Notes under the pieces: generated by a model
The model's input: only the letters and a program-made list of their open reading frames with translations
What the model was told of the DNA's origin: nothing
The model's database searches: none
Part shown: piece after piece, positions 19,051-27,266 of the stretch
Numbering within the stretch: the stretch's first letter is position 1
Layout of the letters: the number at the start of each line of letters is the position of its first letter
Program-made: the position numbers and the translations under genes
Assembly (NCBI RefSeq): GCF_019430885.1
Contig: NZ_JAHYBZ010000001.1
Location: 124,001 to 188,000, forward strand
Direction: 5' to 3'
DNA length: 64,000 nt
DNA from: Roseomonas alba
GTDB taxonomy: Bacteria; Pseudomonadota; Alphaproteobacteria; Acetobacterales; Acetobacteraceae

Positions 19051-19839
19051 CTATCCTCTGCTCAGGACAAACCGAACGGCCCGGTCGCCCGCGCTGCTGC
19101 ACGGTTGGGCCTCGACGTGGAACGGGAAGCGCGCATCGGACACCGCCATCTGCGGAATGACTAGGCACTTCCCCGCCGCGGACTGCACTGGCGCCGCTTG
19201 GGTGGCGGTGGCGCTCGTCGTCCAGCTCGGCGGGGCTGCTTCGCAGGATTGAAGGATCAGGCGCGGCGGCCTCGATGTGCCAGGCCCCTCCAGGCCGAGG
19301 CAGAGATCGGGTCGCCTGGAGAGGCCAAGCGTGCCATCCGCGCGCCGTACGAAGATCAGGTCGGCAGGGACGTGGCAGTTGCGCAGCACGATCGTCGCCC
19401 CTGCCTCCAACGCACCTTCGACGCCAAGGCAGGAATGCAGCGCGATGTCGGGGAACAGCGCGTACCCGTCCGGCTGCGCCGCCACTGCGGCGCGCTGCGC
19501 GGCCGGCGACAGGCCGCGGGCGCAGATCCGCACCTGCGCCCCAACCCAGCAGGCGCCGCTGCGCGTCACCGTGCCGAGGGGCACCTGGGCATGCGTGGAG
19601 GCCGGGTTCTCGTTCCAGCTGGCGTCAGCGACGCCCGACCCCGTGACGTTGACATAAGCGAAGTAGTCGCCGCCGCTGATCTCGAAACTGCCCCCCGACT
19701 GTGGCGAGAACTGGCAGACACCCCGGATGTAGGTTTGACCGCGCACCGTGAGTTCGCACTCCGCCGGCCTGCTCTCGGCATGGGCGGATGGTGCTGAGCA
19801 GGCGAGCGCAAGGCCGACCAGGAAGGCAAAACGACGCAT
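19051..19839 (-). CDS. Secreted cysteine-rich protein, possible beta-trefoil domain
   Basis: 262 residues. Signal peptide MRRFAFLVGLALACSAPSAHA|E. At least ten cysteines follow in the mature part, starting CELTVRGQTYIRGVC. The C-terminal half has repeating LCLGLEGPG / LILQSCE-like units at spacing suggestive of a ricin-type beta-trefoil, but the QxW hallmark is not clear. The start ATG 19839 directly opens the signal sequence; an in-frame upstream codon would bury it. First gene of a pair with the 167-residue secreted protein. Function unknown. Confidence 0.6.
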   Translation of the reverse strand: MRRFAFLVGLALACSAPSAHAESRPAECELTVRGQTYIRGVCQFSPQSGGSFEISGGDYFAYVNVTGSGVADASWNENPASTHAQVPLGTVTRSGACWVGAQVRICARGLSPAAQRAAVAAQPDGYALFPDIALHSCLGVEGALEAGATIVLRNCHVPADLIFVRRADGTLGLSRRPDLCLGLEGPGTSRPPRLILQSCEAAPPSWTTSATATQAAPVQSAAGKCLVIPQMAVSDARFPFHVEAQPCSSAGDRAVRFVLSRG

Positions 19840-20203
19840 GACAAGACCCCTGATCGCGACCAGCAGTGCAACGCTAATTTCGATGCTGCGGCGCGACAAT
19901 CCATAAAATTGGCGTAAAGAACAATTGTGACACTGGCATTGCTCGCCGGTCCCGCTCCTTCGAAACGGACCCCGGGCGGGCTACGGAGAATCGGGCGGGG
20001 GCGGCCGCGCTCACGCAGGGTGGCGCGATGTGGCGGTTCAAAGCACCATCTACGGACACTGGGGGTCTGTCTGGAAGCTCCGCCCCAAAGCCCCAAGGCT
20101 CCTGTCGAGGGTCTTTCGGGACAGACCGACAGGCCGCAACCTTGACACCACGCGCCCGCTCGGTCCCTTTGCGCGGCCTTCCAATCGCAGCCGAGCACCC
20201 GCC
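19840..20203. other. Divergent intergenic region upstream of aspS
   Basis: About 360 bases separating the secreted-protein pair from aspS. It must carry promoters for both directions. TTGACA occurs near 20140 but lacks a convincing -10 partner. No RNA structure or gene was recognised. Confidence 0.35.
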
Positions 20204-22003
20204 ATGCACGCCTATCGCACCCACACCTGCGCGGCCCTGCGCGCTTCCGACGCCGGCAAGACCGTCCGCCTGTCCGGCTGGGTGCATCGCAAGCGCGACC
20301 ATGGCGGCCTGCTGTTCATCGACCTGCGCGACCGCTTCGGCCTGACCCAGTGCGTGTTCCCCTCGGGGTCGATCGTCTTCGACCAGGCTGAGGCGGTGCG
20401 CCCCGAGAGCGTGATCACCGTGACCGGCGAGGTCGTGCTGCGCGAGGCCGGCACGATCAACGACAAGCTGCCGACTGGCGAGATCGAGATCCGCGTGCAT
20501 GAGATCGCGGTCCAGTCCCAGGCCGAGGTGCTGCCCATCCAGGTCGCCGGCGAGCAGGAATTCCCCGAGGATCTGCGCCTGCGCTACCGCTTCCTCGACC
20601 TGCGGCGGGAGAAGCAGAAGAACAACATCCTGCTGCGCGCGGGCGTGATCGCCTCGATCCGCCGCCGCATGATCGATCAGGGCTTCACCGAGTTCCAGAC
20701 GCCGATCCTGACTGCGTCGTCCCCCGAGGGCGCGCGCGACTTCCTTGTGCCGGCGCGCAACCATCCGGGCAAGTTCTACGCGCTGCCGCAGGCGCCGCAG
20801 CAGTTCAAGCAGCTCGCCATGGTCGCGGGCTTCGACCGCTATTTCCAGATCGCGCCCTGCTTCCGCGACGAGGCGTCCCGCGCCGACCGCTCGCCCGGCG
20901 AGTTCTACCAGCTCGACTTCGAGATGAGCTTCGTCACCCAGGAAGACGTCTTCACCGCCATTGAGCCGGTGATCTCGGGCGTCTTCGAGGAATTCGCGGG
21001 GTCGCGGAAGGTGTACGGCGCGCCGTTCCCGCGCATCGCCTATGACACCGCGATGCTGGAATACGGCTCGGACAAGCCGGACCTGCGCAACCCGATCAAG
21101 ATCACCGACGTCACTGAGCATTTCGCGAATTCCGGCTTTGGGCTGTTCGCGAAGATCGCGGCCGCCGGCGGCATCGTGCGCGCCGTGCCGGCGCCGGGCG
21201 CGGCCGACAAGCCGCGCGGCTTCTTCGACAAGCTGAACGAATGGGCGCGCGCGGAGGGCGCCGGCGGCCTGGGTTACATCCAGTTCGCCGTCGACGGGCC
21301 AAAGGGCCCGATCGCGAAGAACCTCGAGGCCGACCGCGTCGAGGCCATCCGCGTCGCCTGCAGGCTCAACCCGGGTGACGCCGTCTTCTTCGCCGCCGGC
21401 AAGAAGGACGAGGCGCCGAAGTTCTCCGGCAAGGTGCGCACGCGCCTCGGCGAGGAGCTCGGCCTGATCGCGAAGGACGAGTTCCGCTTCTGCTGGATCG
21501 TCGACTTCCCGATGTACGAGCTGAACGAGGACACCAAGCAGATCGACTTCAGCCACAACCCCTTCAGCATGCCGCAGGGTGGGCTGGAGGCGCTGAACAC
21601 GATGGACCCGCTGGAGATCAAGGCCTTCCAGTACGACATCGTGTGCAACGGGGTGGAGCTGTCCTCGGGCGCGATCCGCAACCATCGCCCGGACATCATG
21701 ATCCGCGCCTTCGAGATCGCGGGCTACACCGCCCAGGATGTCGAGGACCGGTTCGGCGGCATGCTCAATGCCTTCCGCTACGGCGCGCCGCCGCATGGCG
21801 GCTCGGCGCCGGGCATCGACCGCATCGTGATGCTGCTGGCCGACGAGCCCAATATCCGTGAGGTCATCCTCTTCCCGCTGAACCAGCAGGGCGAGGATCT
21901 GATGATGCAGGCGCCCGCGCCGGTTCCGGCCGCGCGGCTGAAGGAACTGCACATCAAGCTCGATCTGCCGCCCGCCAAGACCGCCGGCGCGAAGCCGGCC
22001 TGA
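20204..22003 (+). CDS. aspS: Aspartyl-tRNA synthetase, non-discriminating type by signature
   Basis: 599 residues, normal for bacterial AspRS. An N-terminal OB-fold binds the anticodon ([20 protein letters not shown], about 26-45). The class II core follows with motif 2 [20 protein letters not shown] and motif 3 near [13 protein letters not shown]. The bacterial GAD insertion lies at about 290-420. H33 and G83 replace the Leu and Lys found in discriminating E. coli AspRS; His/Gly at these sites mark enzymes that also charge tRNA-Asn, after which GatCAB amidates it. Start at 20204 because [12 protein letters not shown] matches the family N-terminus. Confidence 0.96.
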   Translation: MHAYRTHTCAALRASDAGKTVRLSGWVHRKRDHGGLLFIDLRDRFGLTQCVFPSGSIVFDQAEAVRPESVITVTGEVVLREAGTINDKLPTGEIEIRVHEIAVQSQAEVLPIQVAGEQEFPEDLRLRYRFLDLRREKQKNNILLRAGVIASIRRRMIDQGFTEFQTPILTASSPEGARDFLVPARNHPGKFYALPQAPQQFKQLAMVAGFDRYFQIAPCFRDEASRADRSPGEFYQLDFEMSFVTQEDVFTAIEPVISGVFEEFAGSRKVYGAPFPRIAYDTAMLEYGSDKPDLRNPIKITDVTEHFANSGFGLFAKIAAAGGIVRAVPAPGAADKPRGFFDKLNEWARAEGAGGLGYIQFAVDGPKGPIAKNLEADRVEAIRVACRLNPGDAVFFAAGKKDEAPKFSGKVRTRLGEELGLIAKDEFRFCWIVDFPMYELNEDTKQIDFSHNPFSMPQGGLEALNTMDPLEIKAFQYDIVCNGVELSSGAIRNHRPDIMIRAFEIAGYTAQDVEDRFGGMLNAFRYGAPPHGGSAPGIDRIVMLLADEPNIREVILFPLNQQGEDLMMQAPAPVPAARLKELHIKLDLPPAKTAGAKPA

Positions 22004-22017
22004 TAGCGGCGGCGCTT

Positions 22018-22345
22018 CTTTGGGATGTGGGACCGAGAGGGGCGTCGCCCCTCTCGGACACTTCCCAACAAAGGCCACGGGGCCTTTGGAAACCTGGACC
22101 TGGCGCCGGGCGCAGCGGTCCGGCCATCATCGGACACGCGTCCCGTCCCCAACGCCGGGAAGCATGACCGAGCGCCGTGCATCCCGCGTGCTTCGGCCTT
22201 GTGAACGGGACTCTCCGCCGAGCGCCAAGTGACGGTTTCCAAGGGCCTTGTGGCCTTTGGTAGGGCGGGGTTCGGGGAGAGGCAAAGCCCGACCCCGTCG
22301 CGAGCCTTGCTTTCGCGCCTATGGGCCCGCGCCCCTCTCCAATCT
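22018..22345. repeat. Composite palindromic intergenic repeat, copy A
   Basis: An 11-bp perfect stem CCGAGAGGGGC / GCCCCTCTCGG with a 3-base loop (22033-22057). It is followed by AAAGGCC...GGCCTTT (22070-22087), a TGGAAACCTGG and GGCGCCGGGCGC module, then the same modules inverted (AGTGACGGTTTCC, GGGCCTTGTGGCCTTTGG). Related arrays lie near 25701, 41240, 50370, 59408 and 62401. Non-coding; the first hairpin could end aspS transcription. Confidence 0.6.
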
Positions 22346-22513
22346 TCTGCCAGCGGCGCCCATTCACAAGCGCCGCGGGCATCAGGCCGCGCCATCATCA
22401 CGCCCCGCGCGATTTTTCTCCCGATGATCGTCTCGATGGTGGTATAAAAACGTGGCTGAGCCAGCCAATGGATTGCATCGGTTACCGTTTCCTCGCGTCA
22501 GCAGGAGCGTGTC
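22346..22513. other. Leader of the 145-residue gene
   Basis: 170 bases between the repeat array and the next start codon. It holds a short A/T-richer segment (GGTGGTATAAAAACGTGG near 22440) that may supply a promoter -10 for the two-gene protease unit. Confidence 0.35.
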
Positions 22514-22951
22514 ATGGCCGAAGCCTTGCGCCTTCAATTCGAATGGCGGGATGGATCGATCCACCTGAAATCGGTGCGGCCGGTCGACAAGCGCGCCCCG
22601 GCCGGGGATCCGCCGCGGCGAGACGACCGCTCTAAGCCGCCCATTGGCATCGAGCTCGAACTCCGTGACGACGAGCGCACGCTGTACCGCCGGCAGGTCG
22701 GGACCCTGTTTCCTGATTCGCATGAGGTGCAGACCGGCGACCCGGCGCGACCCTTCGCGCGCCACCCGCGATCGAAGCCCTATACCGTCGAGGTGATCGT
22801 GCCCGTGCCGCCGAAGGCCCGCCGCCTCGTCCTCACCGAGCATCGGGTCGAGCAGCGCGACAGGGCAGCCGTGGCGGCACGCGAGATCGTGCACGTCAAC
22901 GAGCCCCTGACAATCGGCGGTGACGACACGCCCCGGCAGGGGAGGCAGTGA
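22514..22951 (+). CDS. Unrecognised 145-residue protein coupled to the M64 protease
   Basis: A soluble, charged protein (MAEALRLQFEWRDGSIHLKS...) rich in Arg, Asp and Pro. It has a central beta-like segment LELRDDERTLYRRQVGTLFPD and a C-terminal VIVPVPPKARRLVLTEHRV. No signal peptide, no membrane segment, no family recognised. AGGAG lies eight bases before the ATG. Its stop is one base from the start of the M64-VWA gene, so the two are almost certainly translated together and may act together, for example as cofactor or inhibitor (inference). Confidence 0.65.
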   Translation: MAEALRLQFEWRDGSIHLKSVRPVDKRAPAGDPPRRDDRSKPPIGIELELRDDERTLYRRQVGTLFPDSHEVQTGDPARPFARHPRSKPYTVEVIVPVPPKARRLVLTEHRVEQRDRAAVAAREIVHVNEPLTIGGDDTPRQGRQ

Positions 22952-22952
22952 C

Positions 22953-25679
22953 ATGGGCACGTCCAACGGCACCGTCCTCGGCCTGACCAAGGTCTATGAC
23001 GAAGGTCCGGCCTCCGACCGCTGGAACCTGGTCCTGGTCGCCGAGGGCTATACCAGCGCGCAGATCCTGGATTTCCAGGCCTCGGTGCAGGATTTCGTCA
23101 CCTACCTCTTCACCCAGCCGCCCTTCGACGAACCCGCCGTCGCCTGCGGCATCAACATCTGGCGGCTCGACGTCTCCTCAGATGAATCGGGCGCCGACGA
23201 TCCGATGTGCGGCGATGGCGCCGGCGCCGGGACGACGGCGGCGACCTATTTCGACGCGACCTACTGCTCGGATGGCGCGATCCGGCGCCTGCTGGCCGGC
23301 GATTCCGACTTGGTGCGCGACACCGTCGCGGCGGCCCTGCCGGAATACGACGCCATCATCGTGCTGGTGAACGGCGCGATCCGCGGCGGCGCGGGCGGAT
23401 CGGTTGCCTGGCTGTCCACCTCCTCGGGCGACTGGCGCGAGGTGGCAGTGCATGAACTCGGCCATTCCGCCTTCGGCCTGGCCGACGAATACGACTACTA
23501 CTCGACCGACGACGAGGAGGGACACGACAACTACACGGGTGGCGAGCCCTCCGAGCCGAATGTCACGGCCGAGGACGATCCGGCAACGGTGAAATGGTCC
23601 GCCCTTGTTACGGCCGGCGCGTCCGTGCCGACGATGAGCAACGCCGATTGCGGCAATCCGAACAATGCACCGAGCCCGGTCGCCGCCGGCACGGTCGGTA
23701 CCTTCGAAGGTGCCCGCTACTTCCACTGCGACGCATATCGCCCCGAATACGCCTGCATGATGCGCACCACGGGCAGCGCCTTCTGCGCGGTGTGCCGGCG
23801 GACCATCCGGAACTTCTACGCGACCTTCGCCGCGCCCTCGCCGGCGACGGGCGTCACGCTCACCACGCCGACGCTCGACTTCACCGACACGCCGGTGGGC
23901 TCGACCATGCTGCGCGCGGCGAGCTTCCAGGTGGAATCCTGCGTGCCCGTCACCTTCGAGGTGACAGCCGCACCCGGCGCGCCCTTCGCGGTGCATGGCG
24001 CCTTGCTCGTCACCTCGCTGCCGGCGGGCGGGCCGCTGCGTACGGCGCGGGTGTTCTTCTCCTATGCTGCGGGGGCGGTCGGTACCTCGGCGACGGACAG
24101 CGCGACGATCCGCTGCATCGAGACGGCGCAGGATTTCGTCGTCGCGCTGAACGGCAACACCGTGGCGCGGCCAACGGTCGCGGTGCAGCTCGTGCTCGAC
24201 CGGTCGGGCAGCATGCTCGATGCGGTGCCGGGCATCGGCGACAAGGCGAACCTGCTGCGCTTCGCGGCGAATGTGCTGGTCGACCTGCTCTATCCGGACA
24301 GCGGCATTGGGCTGAACGCCTTCGACCAGGATCCGCATCCGCTGATGGACGTGCAGGTAGCGGGGCCTGCCGGCATCGGCGCCGGCCGCCTCGCCGCGCG
24401 CGCGCAGATCGGCGCCTATGCGCCCAACCCATCCGGCATGACGGCGATCGGGGACGGGATCGAGCTCGGCAAGGCGAAGCTCGATGCTGCGGGCTTTTAC
24501 GACGCCAAGGCGATGATCGTGCTGACCGACGGCATCGAGACGGCGTCGAAGCGCGTCTCGGAGGTCGCCGCCGGTGTGATCGGGCAGCGCGTCTTCGGCA
24601 TCGGCCTCGGCACGGCCGATGGTGTCCAGCCGGCTACACTCGACGCGCTCGCCAACAATACCGGCGGCTATCTGCTGATGACCGGCCAGGTCACCGAGGA
24701 GACCGCCTTCCAGCTCGCGAAATACTACCTGCAGATCCTGGCCGGCGTGACCAACAACGACATCGTGCTGGACCCCGAGGGCTCGGTGCTGTCGGGCCAG
24801 GTGATCCGCATCCCCTTCGACGTGATCGAGGAGGACATCGAGATCACCGCCGTCGTCGTCACGCCCTTCCCGCGCGGGCTGCTCATGGCGCTCGAATCGC
24901 CGAATGGCGATATCTTCGGCGAACCCGATGCCGCGACCGATCCCACCATCACCTACGCCTATGGCCAGGGCACGGTGCATCTGCGCGCCAGCCTGCCGAT
25001 GGAAAAGGCTGGGCGGCCATCCCATGCCGGCCGGTGGAACCTGCTGATCGCGATGGGCAAGCGCGGGCAGTATGTCGCCGGCGGGTCGCTGACGCATGTG
25101 CCGAACGTGCCGGGCTTCACGACCGCCGCCGGCGGGCTGCGCTATTCCGCCTCGGTCTTCGCCTATTCCAATGTGAAGCTGGTCGCGCGCTGCGAACAGA
25201 ACGGCCTGGAACCTGGCGCGGTGCTGACGGTGACGGCGACGCTGACGCAATCCTCGCTGCCCATCGAGGGCACCGCGACCGTCACCGCCGAGATCACCCG
25301 CCCCGATGGCAGCATGGCCACGGTGCCGATGGCGATGGTCGAGCAGGGGCGCTGGCAGCTTCTGCTGACCACCACCACGCAGGGGGTCTATCGCTTCCGC
25401 GTGCTCGCGGTCGGGCGCACCATCCGCGACCAGCGCTTCACGCGGGAGCAGATCGTCACCGGCGCGGTCTGGCGCGGCGGGAACACGCCAGGCGATCCGG
25501 GTGCCGGCGGTGACCCCGGCGGCGGACCCGGGCGCGACCCGATCGGGGACCTGCTGTGCTGCCTGCTGCACAGCGGCGCGATCGGTCCCGAGGCACTGAA
25601 GCGGCTGGAAGCGCTCGGTATCGATCCGAAGCGGTTCCTGGAGTGCCTGCGCAAGGCGTGCCGGGACCGGAAGGGCTGA
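22953..25679 (+). CDS. M64-family metallopeptidase with von Willebrand A domain
   Basis: 908 residues. Residues about 10-292 form an M64 (IgA-peptidase-like) zinc protease: early RWNLVLVAEGYT, then the zinc site H167-E168-x-x-H171 in VHELGHSAFGLADEYDYY. Cysteines follow (YACMMR, FCAVCRR). About 300-405 is a beta-sandwich-like linker. From about 408 comes a VWA domain with MIDAS DRSGS at 416-420 and a later VLTDGIETA. The tail holds a Gly/Pro/Asp-rich linker and a short helical cap with cysteines (LLCCLLHSG, CLRKACRD). No Sec signal is visible at either possible start. Start 22953 has GGGGAGG upstream. The substrate is unknown. Confidence 0.82.
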   Translation: MGTSNGTVLGLTKVYDEGPASDRWNLVLVAEGYTSAQILDFQASVQDFVTYLFTQPPFDEPAVACGINIWRLDVSSDESGADDPMCGDGAGAGTTAATYFDATYCSDGAIRRLLAGDSDLVRDTVAAALPEYDAIIVLVNGAIRGGAGGSVAWLSTSSGDWREVAVHELGHSAFGLADEYDYYSTDDEEGHDNYTGGEPSEPNVTAEDDPATVKWSALVTAGASVPTMSNADCGNPNNAPSPVAAGTVGTFEGARYFHCDAYRPEYACMMRTTGSAFCAVCRRTIRNFYATFAAPSPATGVTLTTPTLDFTDTPVGSTMLRAASFQVESCVPVTFEVTAAPGAPFAVHGALLVTSLPAGGPLRTARVFFSYAAGAVGTSATDSATIRCIETAQDFVVALNGNTVARPTVAVQLVLDRSGSMLDAVPGIGDKANLLRFAANVLVDLLYPDSGIGLNAFDQDPHPLMDVQVAGPAGIGAGRLAARAQIGAYAPNPSGMTAIGDGIELGKAKLDAAGFYDAKAMIVLTDGIETASKRVSEVAAGVIGQRVFGIGLGTADGVQPATLDALANNTGGYLLMTGQVTEETAFQLAKYYLQILAGVTNNDIVLDPEGSVLSGQVIRIPFDVIEEDIEITAVVVTPFPRGLLMALESPNGDIFGEPDAATDPTITYAYGQGTVHLRASLPMEKAGRPSHAGRWNLLIAMGKRGQYVAGGSLTHVPNVPGFTTAAGGLRYSASVFAYSNVKLVARCEQNGLEPGAVLTVTATLTQSSLPIEGTATVTAEITRPDGSMATVPMAMVEQGRWQLLLTTTTQGVYRFRVLAVGRTIRDQRFTREQIVTGAVWRGGNTPGDPGAGGDPGGGPGRDPIGDLLCCLLHSGAIGPEALKRLEALGIDPKRFLECLRKACRDRKG

Positions 25680-25700
25680 GGGGCGGCGCGGGCGGCGGTA

Positions 25701-25850
25701 TTGGAGGGGCTCTGCCCCTCCAACTCCGGCGGCGGATGTATCGGGGCAATCAGGAAGACCTTTCGCCTTTGGCCGGTCGCCTTTGGCCGGGCGTGAAGCA
25801 CGGCTTCGCGTCGGGAGAGGCAAGCCCCTCCCGGTCCCCCCTTTCCGGGA
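25701..25850. repeat. Composite palindromic intergenic repeat, copy B
   Basis: A perfect 10-bp stem TTGGAGGGGC / GCCCCTCCAA with TCT loop at 25701-25723, 21 bases after the M64 stop. It is followed by CCTTTCGCCTTTGGCC modules and GGGAGAGGCAAGCCCCTCCC. Same module family as near 22033, 41280, 50459, 59412 and 62410. Confidence 0.6.
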
Positions 25851-25968
25851 CAAGCTGCCGCCGACATGAACGCTTTCCGTCCACGGCGACAGGATCGACT
25901 GCGCAAAGGGTGCGGTCGCGGCAAAGAGGGCCTAGATTGCACCGAACGTCCCGATCAGGAGCGCTTGC

Positions 25969-26835
25969 ATGCGGTTGGCCATTCTTTCTGCCTTCGTCCT
26001 CGGCACGGTGATCAGTGTGGCGCCGGCCGGGGCCCAGGCGCCTGCCCCGGCCGCCCCCGTCGCGACCCCTGTGCCGCCGGGTCAGCCCATCGAAGCGCGG
26101 AATCTCCTGGCCCATCGCGCTGCCTATCGCCTGACCCTCGCGCCGCAGCGGGACCAGAGCAACATCGCCTCGGCCGAAGGCGGCATGGTCTATGAGCTGA
26201 TCGACGCCTGCGATGGCTGGACCACCCGCCAGCGCTTCACCCTGCGCCTGACCGACCGGGACGGGACCGAGATCGAGACGACCTCGGATTACTCCACCTA
26301 TGAAAGCAAGGATGGGCGCCGGCTGCGCTTCACCCTGACGCAGATGACCCAGGGCGCGGTGACCCAGCGCATCGCCGGCGAGGCGGAACTGAGCGCCGAC
26401 GGGTCCGGCGTCGCCCGCTACAGCGAGCCTGAGGTGAAGGAGGAACGCCTGCCCGTCGGCACGATCCTGCCGAACCAGCACACCATCATCACGCTGAATG
26501 CGGCACGCACCGGCCAGCGCCTTGTGGTGCGGCCGCTTTTCGACGGGACCTCCTCGGACGGCGTGCAGGATACGACGACGGTGCTTTCGGCCTGGGACGG
26601 GCCGCAGGCGAATGCGGAGTTCCCGCTGCTGTCGCCGCTGGGATCGGCGCGCATGCGCATCGCCTTCTTCGACCGCGAGGCCCAGCAGCAGGGCGGGGGT
26701 GCCACGACGCCGTCCTATGAGGTCTCGCTGCGCTACTGGGAGAACGGCGTCGCCGACCAGATGCTGATGGACTTCCGCGAATTCGCGGTGGACGGGCGGA
26801 TGGTGAAGCTGGAACTGATGCCGGGCGGGTGCTGA
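25969..26835 (+). CDS. EipB-like periplasmic cell-envelope protein (DUF1849)
   Basis: 288 residues with a signal peptide (MRLAILSAFVLGTVISVAPAGA|Q) and a short Ala/Pro linker. The domain then starts at LLAHRAAYRLTLAPQR, the typical opening of the DUF1849 family. Other family segments are EGGMVYELIDACDGWTTRQRF, a DYSTYESKDGRRLRF-type stretch and the final WENGVADQMLMDFREFAVDG. In Brucella, EipB is a periplasmic beta-spiral protein needed for envelope integrity; the same location is expected here. The SMR transporter gene follows 36 bases later. Confidence 0.85.
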   Translation: MRLAILSAFVLGTVISVAPAGAQAPAPAAPVATPVPPGQPIEARNLLAHRAAYRLTLAPQRDQSNIASAEGGMVYELIDACDGWTTRQRFTLRLTDRDGTEIETTSDYSTYESKDGRRLRFTLTQMTQGAVTQRIAGEAELSADGSGVARYSEPEVKEERLPVGTILPNQHTIITLNAARTGQRLVVRPLFDGTSSDGVQDTTTVLSAWDGPQANAEFPLLSPLGSARMRIAFFDREAQQQGGGATTPSYEVSLRYWENGVADQMLMDFREFAVDGRMVKLELMPGGC

Positions 26836-26871
26836 TCGGATATCGAAGGGGGTGGGGCGCCTTAGCCGGCC

Positions 26872-27204
26872 ATGATCATCTATGTCTATCTGGGCATCGC
26901 CATCGTCGCCGAGGTCATCGCGACCTCGGCGTTGAAGGCTTCCGAGGGCTTCACGCGTCCCTGGCCGAGTCTCCTGACGATGGTCGGCTATGCCATCGCC
27001 TTCTATTGCCTGTCGCTCACCCTGCGCGTCATCCCCACCGGCGTCGCCTATGCCATCTGGTCGGGCGTCGGGATCGTGCTCATCTCGGCCGTAGGCTGGG
27101 TGTGGTTCCGGCAGGCGCTCGACCTGCCGGCGATGATCGGGATGGGGCTGATCATCGCCGGGGTGGCGGTGGTGAACATGTTCTCGAAGACCGCGGGGCA
27201 CTGA
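26872..27204 (+). CDS. Small multidrug resistance (SMR) efflux protein, EmrE-like
   Basis: 110 residues with four membrane helices, the exact size of EmrE. The essential E14 is present (IAIVAEVIATSALKASEGFT). The family signatures LRVIPTGVAYAIWSGVGIVL and LDLPAMIGMGLIIAGV are nearly the EmrE sequence. Such proteins work as antiparallel dimers exchanging protons for quaternary cations or small organic substrates. It could instead be a guanidinium-type Gdx, but TRPWPS resembles EmrE/QacE more. No guanidine riboswitch is seen in the 36-base leader. Confidence 0.9.
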   Translation: MIIYVYLGIAIVAEVIATSALKASEGFTRPWPSLLTMVGYAIAFYCLSLTLRVIPTGVAYAIWSGVGIVLISAVGWVWFRQALDLPAMIGMGLIIAGVAVVNMFSKTAGH

Positions 27205-27205
27205 A

Positions 27206-27266
27206 GCAATTCCGCTTGTGCGGGAACGGCATCGGACCGCTGCTGTTCGATAGCGAACTGCTCTAG
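27206..27266. repeat. CTAGAGCA-type palindromic repeat, short copy
   Basis: Arms AGCAATTC and GAACTGCTCTAG face each other across about 40 bases (7 of 8 core matches). It occupies the whole gap between two convergent genes. The larger relative is at 32539-32647. Confidence 0.45.

Noticed and set aside
23178..25853. An 891-codon minus-strand frame opposite the M64-VWA gene.
   Set aside because: Shadow frame; the plus strand has the zinc and MIDAS motifs and a good ribosome site.
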